Part shown: one piece after another, positions 54,059 to 62,555 of the stretch
Layout: every line of letters starts with the position of its first letter
Position numbering within the stretch: the stretch's first letter is position 1
Program-made: the position numbers and the translations under genes
Assembly (NCBI GenBank): GCA_022825705.1
Contig: JAJDWH010000036.1
Coordinates: 310,001 to 374,000 of the forward strand
Reading direction: 5' to 3'
Source: Alphaproteobacteria bacterium
Lineage (GTDB): Bacteria > Pseudomonadota > Alphaproteobacteria > TMED109
DNA length: 64,000 nt
The notes under the pieces: model-generated
The model's database searches: none
What the model was told of the DNA's origin: nothing
The model's input: the letters and a program-made list of their open reading frames with translations, nothing else

Positions 54059-55768
54059 ATGGATCAAGACGCTGTCGTATCCGAAGCCGAGTACCTGGAC
54101 CGCCTCCGCGCGATCCAGGCCGCCAACTGGCCGACCGGCGTGCCCAGGGAGCCGCACTACCCGCTCGGCGAGATCGCGCTGACCGACCATCTCCGGCACT
54201 GGGCCACCGAGACCCCGGACGCGGCGCTCTACAACTACTACGGCCGGGTCGTGACGTTCGCCGAGATGGATCGGCTCAGCGACCGGTTCGCGGCGCTGCT
54301 CCAGCAGGAAGGTGTCGGCCCGGGCGACGCCGTGGCGGTGTTTCTCGGCAACTGCCCGCAGTTCGCGGTGGCTTTCTTCGGCATCCTCAAGGCGGGAGCG
54401 ATTCACGTACCCGTCAACCCGATGTTCAAGGCGCACGAGCTCACGTACGAGCTCAACGACACCAGGGCGACGCTCATCGTCGCGGACCATGCACTGGTCC
54501 CGCTCGTGCGTTCGGTCGAGGGCGAGACCAGCATCCGGCAGGTGTACGGGACCGGCATCGGGGCCCTGATTCCGGAGGAGCCCGCCTTCCACGTGCCGGA
54601 AGCCGTGGCCGGATCGGCCCGCACGTCCGATGCCGACGACCTCTTGGTCGCCCTGGAACGGGCCGGGGAGCCCAGGCGGGCCGCTCCCGACCTCGACGCC
54701 GTCGCCGCCCTTAACTACACCGGCGGGACCACGGGCCTGCCGAAGGGATGCGTCCATACGCAGCGCGACATGCTCTACACGGCCGCGACGGCGTGCGCGA
54801 CCAATTGTCCGCTCGAGGCCGGCGACACGACGGTCAACTTCCACCCGCTGTTCTGGATTGCCGGTGAGGACCTCGGGCTGATTTTCCCCGCGTTTGCCGG
54901 CGCGACGTGCATTCTGCTCGCGCGCTGGGACCCCCTCAGCTACATGCAGGCTGTCCATGCCGAGCGGCCCAATCGCGCGGTGCTGCTGGTGGACAGCGCG
55001 GTGGCGCTCATGGAGCATCCCGAGGTCGGGCGCTACGACTTGACGTCGATCGACACGACCGGGGTGTCCTCCTTCGTCAAGAAGCTCAACACGGAATACC
55101 GGGCGCGCTGGCGGCGGCTGACCGGATCGACGATGGTGGAGCTGTCCTACGGCATGACCGAGACCCACACGTGCGACACCTTCACGGTGGGGCTGCAGGA
55201 CAGCGATTTCGATCTCAGCATGCAGCCCATCATGTGCGGGTTTCCGGTTCCCGGAACGGAACTGAAGGTCTGCGACTTCGAGACGGGCGCGCTGCTGCCG
55301 CTGGGAGCGGAAGGCGAGATCTGCGTGCGCTCGCCGTCAATCCTGAAGGCCTACTGGAACAAGCCGGATGCGACCGTCGAGGCGCTCCGCGACGGCTGGC
55401 TGCACACCGGCGACATCGGCGTGATCAACGAGAGGGGGCTGCTGCAGTTCCTCGGCCGGCGCAAGGAAATGCTCAAGGTCAGCGGCATGTCGGTCTTCCC
55501 TGCCGAGATCGAGGCGATGCTCGGCCGCCATCCCGCCGTCGTCGGTTCGGGCGTCATCGGCCGGCCGGACGACGAGCGCGGCGAAGTTCCCGTGGCATTC
55601 GTCGTGCTCGACCCCGAACGGGAAGTCGTGGCCTCGGCGGCGGATATTCGATCGTGGTGCCGGGAGGCCATGGCCACCTTCAAGTGTCCGGAGGTGCGGA
55701 TCGTGGAGTCGCTGCCCATGACGGCGACCGGCAAGGTGAAGAAGGGCGAGCTGGCGAAGTTGCTGTAA
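54059..55768 (+). CDS. AMP-dependent acyl-CoA ligase linked to the TRAP transporter
   Basis: The 569-residue adenylate-forming enzyme has LNYTGGTTGLPKGCVHTQRD, ELSYGMTETHTCDTF, GWLHTGDIGVINERGLLQFL, RRKEMLKVSGMSVFPAEIEA and PMTATGKVKKGEL with the catalytic Lys. It follows the three TRAP genes in the same direction with short gaps, so the imported organic acid is probably activated to its CoA ester by this protein. The substrate is unknown. Confidence 0.92.
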   Translation: MDQDAVVSEAEYLDRLRAIQAANWPTGVPREPHYPLGEIALTDHLRHWATETPDAALYNYYGRVVTFAEMDRLSDRFAALLQQEGVGPGDAVAVFLGNCPQFAVAFFGILKAGAIHVPVNPMFKAHELTYELNDTRATLIVADHALVPLVRSVEGETSIRQVYGTGIGALIPEEPAFHVPEAVAGSARTSDADDLLVALERAGEPRRAAPDLDAVAALNYTGGTTGLPKGCVHTQRDMLYTAATACATNCPLEAGDTTVNFHPLFWIAGEDLGLIFPAFAGATCILLARWDPLSYMQAVHAERPNRAVLLVDSAVALMEHPEVGRYDLTSIDTTGVSSFVKKLNTEYRARWRRLTGSTMVELSYGMTETHTCDTFTVGLQDSDFDLSMQPIMCGFPVPGTELKVCDFETGALLPLGAEGEICVRSPSILKAYWNKPDATVEALRDGWLHTGDIGVINERGLLQFLGRRKEMLKVSGMSVFPAEIEAMLGRHPAVVGSGVIGRPDDERGEVPVAFVVLDPEREVVASAADIRSWCREAMATFKCPEVRIVESLPMTATGKVKKGELAKLL

Positions 55769-55774
55769 CTGGCT

Positions 55775-56038
55775 TTAGCCGTAATGCGTCCAAAGACGCC
55801 GGATCTTTACCGCCCGTTCCTCTTCGATGAAGTGGAATACCAGCCTAGGCCGGATGTTGATCCACCAGGAGAGTCCTCCCGTTAAGTCGCCGAGGAGCTT
55901 TTCGCAAGGGGGTGGGTGCGCAAACGGGCCCGCTTCACGGATGGCCGGGAGTTCCTGAGCCTTTCGTGCGGAACCGGCAGACGCTAGTTCGCTGGCGTCT
56001 CTCTTGGCTTGCTGGGTAAAGTCGAGCGTCCAGGTCAC
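55775..56038 (-). CDS. Txe/YoeB-family RelE-fold toxin
   Basis: The product of about 87 residues from a GTG reads TWTLDFTQQAKRDASELASA, GPFAHPPPCEKLLGDLTGGL, SWWINIRPRLVFHFIEEERA, VKIRRLWTHYG. The PF...P...LxGxLxGxxSxRIxxxxRLVF...HY pattern is that of YoeB, although the usual Arg of SRRI is replaced by WINIRP. The GTG overlaps the antitoxin TGA by three bases. It is convergent with the acyl-CoA ligase gene. Confidence 0.85.
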   Translation of the reverse strand: MTWTLDFTQQAKRDASELASAGSARKAQELPAIREAGPFAHPPPCEKLLGDLTGGLSWWINIRPRLVFHFIEEERAVKIRRLWTHYG

Positions 56039-56277
56039 CAATCGAGCTTGGCGTCGCACTCTTCCAGACTCTCTGCCATTCCGTCGCGGATTGATTCGCG
56101 CATCCCTGGAATGGAGAGTAGATGAAGCGTTTCGTTGATCGCATTCCAGTCTGGTTCAGAAATCAGGACGGCGTTGCCGCGCTTGCCCGTGATCGTGATC
56201 GGCTTGTGGGTTCGGATCGTCTCGTCGATCAGACGGTACAGATTTGAACGGGCCTCTGCGGCACTCAATGTGTTCAT
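56035..56277 (-). CDS. YefM/Phd-family antitoxin
   Basis: The 80-residue protein MNTLSAAEARSNLYRLIDET, IRTHKPITITGKRGNAVLIS, EPDWNAINETLHLLSIPGMR is a textbook YefM domain with toxin-binding C-terminus. The antitoxin is upstream of and coupled to the YoeB-like toxin. Confidence 0.93.
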   Translation of the reverse strand: MNTLSAAEARSNLYRLIDETIRTHKPITITGKRGNAVLISEPDWNAINETLHLLSIPGMRESIRDGMAESLEECDAKLDW

Positions 56278-56489
56278 CGGGCCACCTCCAGTTGCTGCCC
56301 GTGTACGTAGTCACGAACGTGCGGTCAAACGCGCGGCGGTCGGTGACAGGCCGGCCGCATCGATCTCTGCACCCGGGGAGATCGGGCAAGAGCGGTTTCG
56401 GGGTTTTCGGCACCGGGTGCGATCGTGGGGGGCTCGCGGACCGACACAACGCGCACGATGTGCATGGTTCGTCCGCAAGGGGTTTGCAA

Positions 56490-56532
56490 ATCGCCCATCT
56501 TATGAGCGATAATCGCTCACGATATGGGCGAT
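56490..56532. promoter_or_regulatory. 43-bp nested palindrome spanning the AAA_14 start codon
   Basis: Four copies of the 9-mer ATGRGCGAT (one with G for A at position 1) alternate in orientation: 56490-56498 (-), 56502-56510 (+), 56512-56520 (-), 56524-56532 (+). The centre is base 56511, flanked by perfect TGAGCGAT / ATCGCTCA arms. Starts step by 12, 10 and 12 bases. The fourth copy contains the ATG (56524) of the following ATPase, so binding or RNA folding here would affect both transcription and translation. Confidence 0.85.
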
Positions 56533-57759
56533 CAGCAGTACCTCCCTCGAGTCGCCTCGCGACTGCTTGAGCGCGCTTTGGCCGCGTCACCGGTCGTCGT
56601 CCTGATGGGTGCCCGTCAGACCGGCAAGAGTACGCTGGTGCAGGCCGAGCCGTTTCTCGACGATCGTCTCTACCTGACGCTCGACGACCTTGGGGTTCGG
56701 GAGCGCGCGCGAATGAGCCCTGATGACCTGGTCAGGAGCGCCGACCGGATCATTCTCGATGAGGTTCAGCGCGAGCCGGACCTGCTTCTCGCGGTCAAGC
56801 GCGCGGTGGATGAGGACCGTCCCCGCAAGAACGGCCGCTTCGTTCTCACGGGCTCCGCCAACCTGCTGCTGATGCACCGTGTCTCGGAGTCTCTGGCCGG
56901 CCGGGCAACCTACGTCAATCTGTGGCCACTGACCCGCCGGGAGCGGATGGGACATGGCCGTGCCGGAATCTGGAGCGAGTTCTTCTCGGCAGCCGTTTCC
57001 AAATGGCCTGAACTTGTTGCATCCAGGCCGGCCGCACCGGCGAGTTGGCAGGACGAGGTGCGCCGCGGCGGATATCCGACTCCGGCAGCGGAACTACCGG
57101 GAGATGACGCCCGCGCGCTGTGGTTCGACGGCTACCTTCGCACCTACCTTGAGCGTGATCTCCAGACCGTTGCAGCGATCAGCAACCTGGTCGATTTCCG
57201 GCGCCTCATGCGCGTCGCCAGCCTGCGTCTTGGGACCGTGGTCAACCAGACCGGATTGGGTCGCGACACCCAGATCCCGCGCGCGACGGTGCAGCGCTAC
57301 CTGAATTTGCTCGAAGCTTCCTTCCAGTTGGTACGCGTTGAAGCCTATGCGCTCAGCGGCACCAAACGGCTGGTCAAAAGCCCGAAGCTCTATTGGAGCG
57401 ATCCGGGACTCGCCCTTTGGCTGGGCGGTGCCGACACTGCTTCCGGAGCCCATCTCGAGAACCTGATCCTGAGCGACCTCCTGGTGTGGCGCGATAGTCA
57501 GATTCCCGCTCCCGAGGTCCTGTTTTGGCGCACCGCCACCGACCTCGAGGTCGATTTCGTGCTCGAGACCCGTGGCGGTCTCTTGCCAGTCGAAGTCAAA
57601 GCTGCTGCGAGCCCCGGCTTTGCCGATACCCGGGGACTGCGGGCGTTTCGGGAGGAATACCGGGACCAGTTTGTCGGTGGCCTGCTGCTCCATGGCGGGA
57701 GCCAGACGCAGTGGATGTCCGATGAGATCCTCGCTGTTCCCTGGTGGCGGGTGCTGTAG
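56524..57759 (+). CDS. AAA_14 / DUF4143 ATPase (second copy)
   Basis: The 411-residue protein has Walker A MGARQTGKST (about residues 28-37), Walker B RIILDEVQ, sensor FVLTGSANLL, a DUF4143 region (LVDFRRLMRVASLRLGTVVN, RLVKSPKLYWSDPGLALWLG) and LEVDFV...LPVEVKAAA near the C-terminus. It has the same architecture as the gene at 8706 but is clearly diverged. The start codon lies in the palindrome. It precedes the hipBA pair. Confidence 0.88.
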   Translation: MGDQQYLPRVASRLLERALAASPVVVLMGARQTGKSTLVQAEPFLDDRLYLTLDDLGVRERARMSPDDLVRSADRIILDEVQREPDLLLAVKRAVDEDRPRKNGRFVLTGSANLLLMHRVSESLAGRATYVNLWPLTRRERMGHGRAGIWSEFFSAAVSKWPELVASRPAAPASWQDEVRRGGYPTPAAELPGDDARALWFDGYLRTYLERDLQTVAAISNLVDFRRLMRVASLRLGTVVNQTGLGRDTQIPRATVQRYLNLLEASFQLVRVEAYALSGTKRLVKSPKLYWSDPGLALWLGGADTASGAHLENLILSDLLVWRDSQIPAPEVLFWRTATDLEVDFVLETRGGLLPVEVKAAASPGFADTRGLRAFREEYRDQFVGGLLLHGGSQTQWMSDEILAVPWWRVL

Positions 57760-57985
57760 TCGCGGGGAACCTCCGAAGGGCAAGGCCGTTATCGGCCCGC
57801 TTTGAAACACATCCTTAATCGCATTGGAACTCCCCCCACCGAGATTCCCTCAAGGACAGACACGCTCTAATCCGGCATGATCCCGAGGGGTTAGGGTCGG
57901 GCGCCGAGTCACGCGGGACCTTGGCGCTTGGAGGATGCTGACCGGGTAAGGGGTGCGGCCGCCACACCAAGATCAGAGTATCGTG

Positions 57986-58007
57986 TATGTAAGCTTTATG
58001 GTACATA
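57986..58007. promoter_or_regulatory. Candidate HipB operator
   Basis: TATGTA (57986-57991) and TACATA (58002-58007) form an inverted repeat with a 10-base spacer, about 30 bases upstream of hipB. HipB proteins bind inverted repeats of this size. No experimental support. Confidence 0.4.
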
Positions 58008-58037
58008 TCTGGTCATTGTGCTTCCTGAAGGCTTCAT

Positions 58038-58373
58038 ATGCCGACTCCTCACAATCCTTCCGCCGCCGTCCGGCGGGCACTGCGAAAGCTTGGAGCGGAC
58101 ATCCGTGATGCCCGTCGTCGTCGTCGGTTGCCGATGGCGGTCGTGGCTGAGCGCGCCTTCACGTCCCGCTCCAGCCTTCAACGGGTCGAAGCCGGCGACA
58201 CCAGTGTCAGCATCGGCATCTACGCCGGTGTCTTGCAGGCGCTCGGCCTGCTCGACGGCATGGGCCAGATCGCCGACATCAGCAATGACAGCGTCGGCCA
58301 GGCCCTTGCGAGCGCCGAGCTCCCCAAGCATGTGCATCTCAAGCGGCGGGTCGGGTCATCCCGCGATGGCTGA
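58038..58373 (+). CDS. hipB: HipB-like XRE antitoxin
   Basis: The 111-residue protein contains a helix-turn-helix: KLGADIRDARRRRRLPMAVV, AERAFTSRSSLQRVEAGDTS, then VSIGIYAGVLQALGLLDGMG. It represses the operon and binds HipA. Its stop overlaps the hipA start by eight bases. Confidence 0.88.
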   Translation: MPTPHNPSAAVRRALRKLGADIRDARRRRRLPMAVVAERAFTSRSSLQRVEAGDTSVSIGIYAGVLQALGLLDGMGQIADISNDSVGQALASAELPKHVHLKRRVGSSRDG

Positions 58374-59613
58374 CTTCGAGGTCCATATCGATCTTCACGG
58401 CCGCACCCGGCAGATCGGGCTGGCGCGGAGCAACCGTGTTCGCGGCACGGAGACCATGGTGTTCGGGTATGACGGCGCCTGGCTGGAAGACCCTGACAGG
58501 TTCTCGCTGGAGCCTGCCCTTGCCCTGGGACGGGGCGCCTTCGCGCCGCTCGCCGGCCACGCTACCTTCGGATCCATCGGTGATTCAGCGCCCGATACCT
58601 GGGGCCGTCGGCTGATGCAACGCGCCGGACGCCGCCTTGCCGAACGCGAAGGTCGCGCTGTTCGCACGCTCATGGAGAGCGACTATCTCCTCGGCGTGGC
58701 GGATGAGACCCGGCTGGGCGCGTTGCGCTTTCGCTGGGCTGGGGACAACGTGTTCCAGGCTCCGGTCCGCGCTGGGGTGCCGGCTCTGATTGAGCTACGC
58801 CGCCTGCTTCGGATTACCGAGCGGTTTCTCCGCGACGAGGAAACCGACGAAGATCTCCAGCTCATCTTCGCACCCGGCTCCTCCCTGGGCGGTGCGCGCC
58901 CGAAGGCGTCAGTAATCGACCAGCAGGGCGACCTCTCGATCGCCAAGTTTCCGAAGGAGACCGACGACTACTGCTTGGAAACTTGGGAGGAAATTGCGCT
59001 GCGCCTGGCGGGACAGGCAGGCATCGCCACGCCCACGCATGATCTGATCGACGTCGCCGGCAAGAAGGTCATGCTGTCACGGCGCTTCGATCGCTACGGC
59101 GCAATCCGCATTCCGTTCCTGTCGGCCATGGCGATGATGGGCGCGAGAGACGGCGAACGCGGCAGCTACCCCGAGATCGTCGATGTTCTCGCGGAACACG
59201 GTGCCCGGGGAAAGTCGGACGCCCATGCCCTTTACCGCCGCGTCGTCTTCAACGTGCTGATTTCGAATGTCGACGATCATCTGCGCAACCACGGCTTCTT
59301 GTGGCTTGGAACGACGGGATGGTCGCTTTCTCCCGCCTACGACCTCAATCCGGTACCCACGGACCTCAAGGCGCGGATCCTGACCACCAACATCGATCTC
59401 GACGAGGGCACGTGTTCGCTCGATCTGCTGGAGGCCGCCTCCGGGTTCTTCGCGCTCACGCTGGGGCAGGCTCGCTCGATCATCAAAGAAGTCGCGGCCG
59501 TGACCGCGACCTGGCGTGACACCGCGAAAGCGGTGGGCGCGCGCGCCGCCGAGATCGAGCGGATGGCCGGCGCCTTCGAGCACGACGACTTGAAGCAAGG
59601 ACTGGCCCTGTGA
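58366..59613 (+). CDS. hipA: HipA-family serine/threonine kinase toxin
   Basis: The 415-residue kinase has an N-terminal domain (VHIDLHGRTRQIGLARSNRV), the Gly-rich loop SSLGGARPKASV (about 172-183), the Lys of LSIAKFPKE, the catalytic loop FNVLISNVDDHLRNHGFLW (Asp303) and the metal site SPAYDLNP (Asp326). HipA toxins phosphorylate aminoacyl-tRNA synthetases and cause growth arrest. The pair is flanked by an intact AAA_14 gene on the left and a decayed AAA_14 tail on the right. Confidence 0.92.
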   Translation: MADFEVHIDLHGRTRQIGLARSNRVRGTETMVFGYDGAWLEDPDRFSLEPALALGRGAFAPLAGHATFGSIGDSAPDTWGRRLMQRAGRRLAEREGRAVRTLMESDYLLGVADETRLGALRFRWAGDNVFQAPVRAGVPALIELRRLLRITERFLRDEETDEDLQLIFAPGSSLGGARPKASVIDQQGDLSIAKFPKETDDYCLETWEEIALRLAGQAGIATPTHDLIDVAGKKVMLSRRFDRYGAIRIPFLSAMAMMGARDGERGSYPEIVDVLAEHGARGKSDAHALYRRVVFNVLISNVDDHLRNHGFLWLGTTGWSLSPAYDLNPVPTDLKARILTTNIDLDEGTCSLDLLEAASGFFALTLGQARSIIKEVAAVTATWRDTAKAVGARAAEIERMAGAFEHDDLKQGLAL

Positions 59614-59663
59614 TGAAACCTGCCTTCAGAGCTTAAGGCCACCAGCGGATGGTGCTGATACCG

Positions 59664-59756
59664 GTGCCACCGTCGATCTGAGCGTCGAAGTCAAGGCCGC
59701 GACGCAGCGGATGTCCGATGCGATCCTCTTGGTGCCCGGGTAGCGGGTGTCGTAGT
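59664..59756 (+). pseudogene. Decayed 3' end of an AAA_14 ATPase gene
   Basis: The plus strand reads VDLSVEVKAA, then directly TQRMSDAILLVPG, a stop and RV. This matches the end of the ATPase at 56524 (LPVEVKAAA ... TQWMSDEILAVPWWRVL), with the middle part deleted and a stop in place of Trp. DNA similarity is clear (for example GATGTCCGATG and GATCCTC). Confidence 0.7.
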
Positions 59757-60121
59757 CGTCGGGTGCACATGCGGGGCAAGACCGTTCGCCTCCGGTGGGA
59801 CCGCCCACGTCTATGGGCACCGTTAGGCCGGGAACGCGCACGACTTCATTACCGCTTGGGTTGCATCGCGTCACCACTGCACGGAAGCCGGACGACAATC
59901 CTCCACAACATCCGCTAGTTTTGGCGGTGGCCGGGTGGCGATCCCGGCTTGGGTTAACGGCTTCGGCGACTAAGCTGCCCGCGATTTGTGCCGGACCGAG
60001 GATCGCCGGCACTTGGAAAGTTCTTGGAAGTGAATCGGTAGTACCTGTTCGGAATTTCCGCGCCCGGCGCCGCGATGCGGCGATCACCGAAGGCCCGTCG
60101 AATGGCCCCATTGGAGAGACC
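59757..60121. other. Intergenic region
   Basis: About 365 bases before the hydroxy-acid oxidase gene, containing its promoter. I see no supported gene. Confidence 0.4.
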
Positions 60122-61216
60122 ATGAGAAACGAACCGCCTCGCGAATTCTTTGCGTTGCACGAGATCGTGCGCGCCGCGCGGAACAACCTGTCCCACCAGG
60201 TGTGGGACTATCTCGTGGGCGGCGCCGAGACCGAGACCACCCTGAAACGGAACCGGGTCGCCTTCGACTCGGTGGGCCTCCGGCAGCGCGTCTTGCGGGA
60301 CGTTTCCAGCGTGGACTGTACGGGCGAACTGCTGGGACGCCGCTTGCGCCTGCCCCTGATTCTCGCGCCGATCGGCTCGCTCGAGTCGTTTGCCGAGGGT
60401 GGCGGCGCCACGGCCGCCCGGGCCGCCGCGGAATTCGGCGTTTGCCACATGCTGAGTTCCGTGTCGCAACCGTCCCTCGAGGAGGTGGCGGCGGCGGCCG
60501 ACAACATGAAGATCTTCCAGCTGTACGTCCGGAGCGATGACGCGTGGGTGGATGACATGGTCGGGCGCGCGGTGGCGGCTGGCTACGACGCGTTCGCCAT
60601 CACCGTCGACGTCATGCACTACAGCCGTCGTGAACGGGACATCGCCAAGCGCTTCGAGAAGACCTGGAACCGGCGCGCTCTCGGCGACCTGGAGTTCCAG
60701 TCCTCGTTCGACTGGGATCGGCTGGCCCGGTTCAAGTCGAAGCATGACATCCCGCTGTTCATCAAGGGGATCGCGGAGGTGGACGATGCGCTCCGCTGTA
60801 TCGAGCTGGGGGTCGAGGGGATCTACGTGTCCAACCACGGCGGCCGGCAACTGGACCACGGCCTGGGCTCGGCGGATGTCCTCCCGGATATCGTGGACGC
60901 TGTCGACGGCCGGGCGACGATCATCGTGGACGGGGGCATCTACCGGGGCACGGATCTCGTGAAGGCGGTGGCGCTGGGCGCCGATGCCGTCGGCGTGGGG
61001 CGCCTGCTCGGCCTGGGGATGGGCGCGGGCGGCTCTGCCGGCGTCGTCCGCATGCTGGAGCTCCTCGAGGACGAGGTGCAGACTTGCCTCGGTCTCATGG
61101 GGGTCACCAGTCTGGCCGACGTGGACCGAAGCATGCTGCGGGATGCGCCCCTGGTGACGCAGCCGGGTCTGCTGAGCGCGTTTCCGCTCATCGACGTTCC
61201 GGAGCCGCAATATTGA
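60122..61216 (+). CDS. FMN-dependent alpha-hydroxy-acid oxidase
   Basis: The 364-residue TIM-barrel flavoprotein has LILAPIGSLESFAEGGGATA, IFQLYVRSDDAWVDDMV, FAITVDVMHYSRRERDIAKR, PLFIKGIAEVDDALRCIELG, the active-site IYVSNHGGRQLDHG (His239, Arg242), and the FMN phosphate site DGGIYRGTDLVKAVALGADA, VGVGRLLGLG. It belongs to the lactate/glycolate/mandelate oxidase family; the substrate is open. The ATG at 60122 follows GGAGAGA. Confidence 0.92.
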   Translation: MRNEPPREFFALHEIVRAARNNLSHQVWDYLVGGAETETTLKRNRVAFDSVGLRQRVLRDVSSVDCTGELLGRRLRLPLILAPIGSLESFAEGGGATAARAAAEFGVCHMLSSVSQPSLEEVAAAADNMKIFQLYVRSDDAWVDDMVGRAVAAGYDAFAITVDVMHYSRRERDIAKRFEKTWNRRALGDLEFQSSFDWDRLARFKSKHDIPLFIKGIAEVDDALRCIELGVEGIYVSNHGGRQLDHGLGSADVLPDIVDAVDGRATIIVDGGIYRGTDLVKAVALGADAVGVGRLLGLGMGAGGSAGVVRMLELLEDEVQTCLGLMGVTSLADVDRSMLRDAPLVTQPGLLSAFPLIDVPEPQY

Positions 61217-61707
61217 GCAGGGAACGATGGAAGCGCTGCGTTTCCGGAAATGCGGACCCACGTTGTCAGGCGGAAGTTGCGGGCCATCGGACGACTTGAT
61301 TAGCGCGTGAAGAACGCAGACCTCCCAGCAGACGTTGTGCAATACGACCTGATGAAGGTTTCTGCCACCCAACGCGGAAAGTATGCATTGAAGTGTGTAT
61401 TCAGCGGAGCAGCCGCGTCATCAACTGCGGCCGAATCGGCGCCATCGACGTCTGCCTTATTCGGCTATCCGGCGTGGAGGAATGCCCCACGCGCATGAAA
61501 TTCCTGCGCGAGGAGCGCCTGCCTCCCGGTCCCTGAGCGCTCAAATCGCAACATCGCAAACTGAACTGCCCCCACTGAATTCGTCTATCGATAATGTGGG
61601 TGAGCGGGTCAGATTACTCACCCTGGCGGTAGACCAATTCAAGGGGGTGGGTCATGGGAGCATTTCACGCAGCGCCGGACTGGGTCGGGCCCGAAGCCGT
61701 GTTCGCA
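61217..61707. other. Intergenic region
   Basis: About 490 bases between the oxidase and the convergent PIN toxin gene. Open frames have no family motifs. I see nothing else. Confidence 0.4.
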
Positions 61708-62145
61708 TTACCGGAGTGCCGCACCTCTCAAACGTTCCACAGCTTCACGGTCCGTAATCAAGGGAATGCCCTCAACCTCCTTGAGGGCCAGCATATGTCT
61801 CTTGTCGCCGGAGACGCTGAAGTCAACTTGTCCGGCAATGGCTGCAGCCAGAATCCGATTGTCCGCAGGATCGGTCGATAGTGCCACTGACGGCGGTCTG
61901 TCGATCACGATGGCACGCGTTCCGAGGTGCCCGACGATGACCGAAGCCTCGGTTGCGTCGATGTATTTTTGCAGGCGTCGGCGGGAGAGGGTTCGGGCCA
62001 GTTCACGGATTTGCTCGATTGATGTCACCAGTTCGAACTCGCCTCGCAGCCACGCCCGATACAATTGATCGGGCGGGGTGCCCTTGGTAACGAGGGCGCC
62101 GATCAGGATGTTGGTGTCAAGAACGACCCGCACGCGCCGCGTCAA
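61708..62145 (-). CDS. PIN-family TA toxin
   Basis: The 145-residue protein has VRVVLDTNILIGALVTKGTP (first Asp), ELVTSIEQIRELARTLSR (Glu), STDPADNRILAAAIAGQVDF (Asp) and SVSGDKRHMLAL (Asp). This is the PIN subgroup often annotated as toxin component of a putative TA system. The start may be the TTG at 62145 or the GTG at 62133. It overlaps the end of the upstream antitoxin gene by 17-29 bases. Confidence 0.9.
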   Translation of the reverse strand: MTRRVRVVLDTNILIGALVTKGTPPDQLYRAWLRGEFELVTSIEQIRELARTLSRRRLQKYIDATEASVIVGHLGTRAIVIDRPPSVALSTDPADNRILAAAIAGQVDFSVSGDKRHMLALKEVEGIPLITDREAVERLRGAALR

Positions 62146-62353
62146 CCTCTTCGTCGATTAGCTTGAGGATGGCCTGTTGGTCGTAGGCTGCATTGCGATC
62201 CTTGATCTGGGCAACAGTGAGGTCCAGAAGTCGTCGCCGCACGGCTTCTTCGACGAACCGGGACAAGCCGCCCTTCTTGGCACCCATGCGCCCGAGAAAG
62301 GCGCGGACCGCTCGGTCGGTCTCGGCGGGAATGGAGAGGTTCCATCGAGGCAT
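62117..62353 (-). CDS. Ribbon-helix-helix antitoxin
   Basis: The 78-residue protein MPRWNLSIPAETDRAVRAFL, GRMGAKKGGLSRFVEEAVRR, RLLDLTVAQIKDRNAAYDQQ has an RHH fold with a helical toxin-binding tail. It is the upstream partner of the PIN toxin. Overlapping palindromes 17-34 bases before its start are a probable operator. Confidence 0.88.
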   Translation of the reverse strand: MPRWNLSIPAETDRAVRAFLGRMGAKKGGLSRFVEEAVRRRLLDLTVAQIKDRNAAYDQQAILKLIDEEVDAARAGRS

Positions 62354-62369
62354 TGCCGTCGCTCCACTT

Positions 62370-62387
62370 ATATGCGCATATGCATAT
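62370..62387. promoter_or_regulatory. Overlapping palindromes upstream of the RHH-PIN module
   Basis: ATATGCGCATAT (62370-62381) and ATATGCATAT (62378-62387) are both perfect palindromes sharing four bases. They lie just upstream of the antitoxin start on the minus strand in otherwise GC-rich DNA. An RHH dimer array could bind here for autoregulation. Confidence 0.55.
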
Positions 62388-62555
62388 AGGCGCAGAAATT
62401 GCGTGAGGGAACAACAGCTGTACGTTCGCGGGCAACTCGCTCGGGGCGGGGCGGTGTTCGCAGGAACAACGCAGTTGTGACGCACCAGCCCGCTACCCGG
62501 GCGACGGGCAATCCCGTGCCGTTGCTCGAGAGGCGCCGGGATGGCGCCGGCGCCT

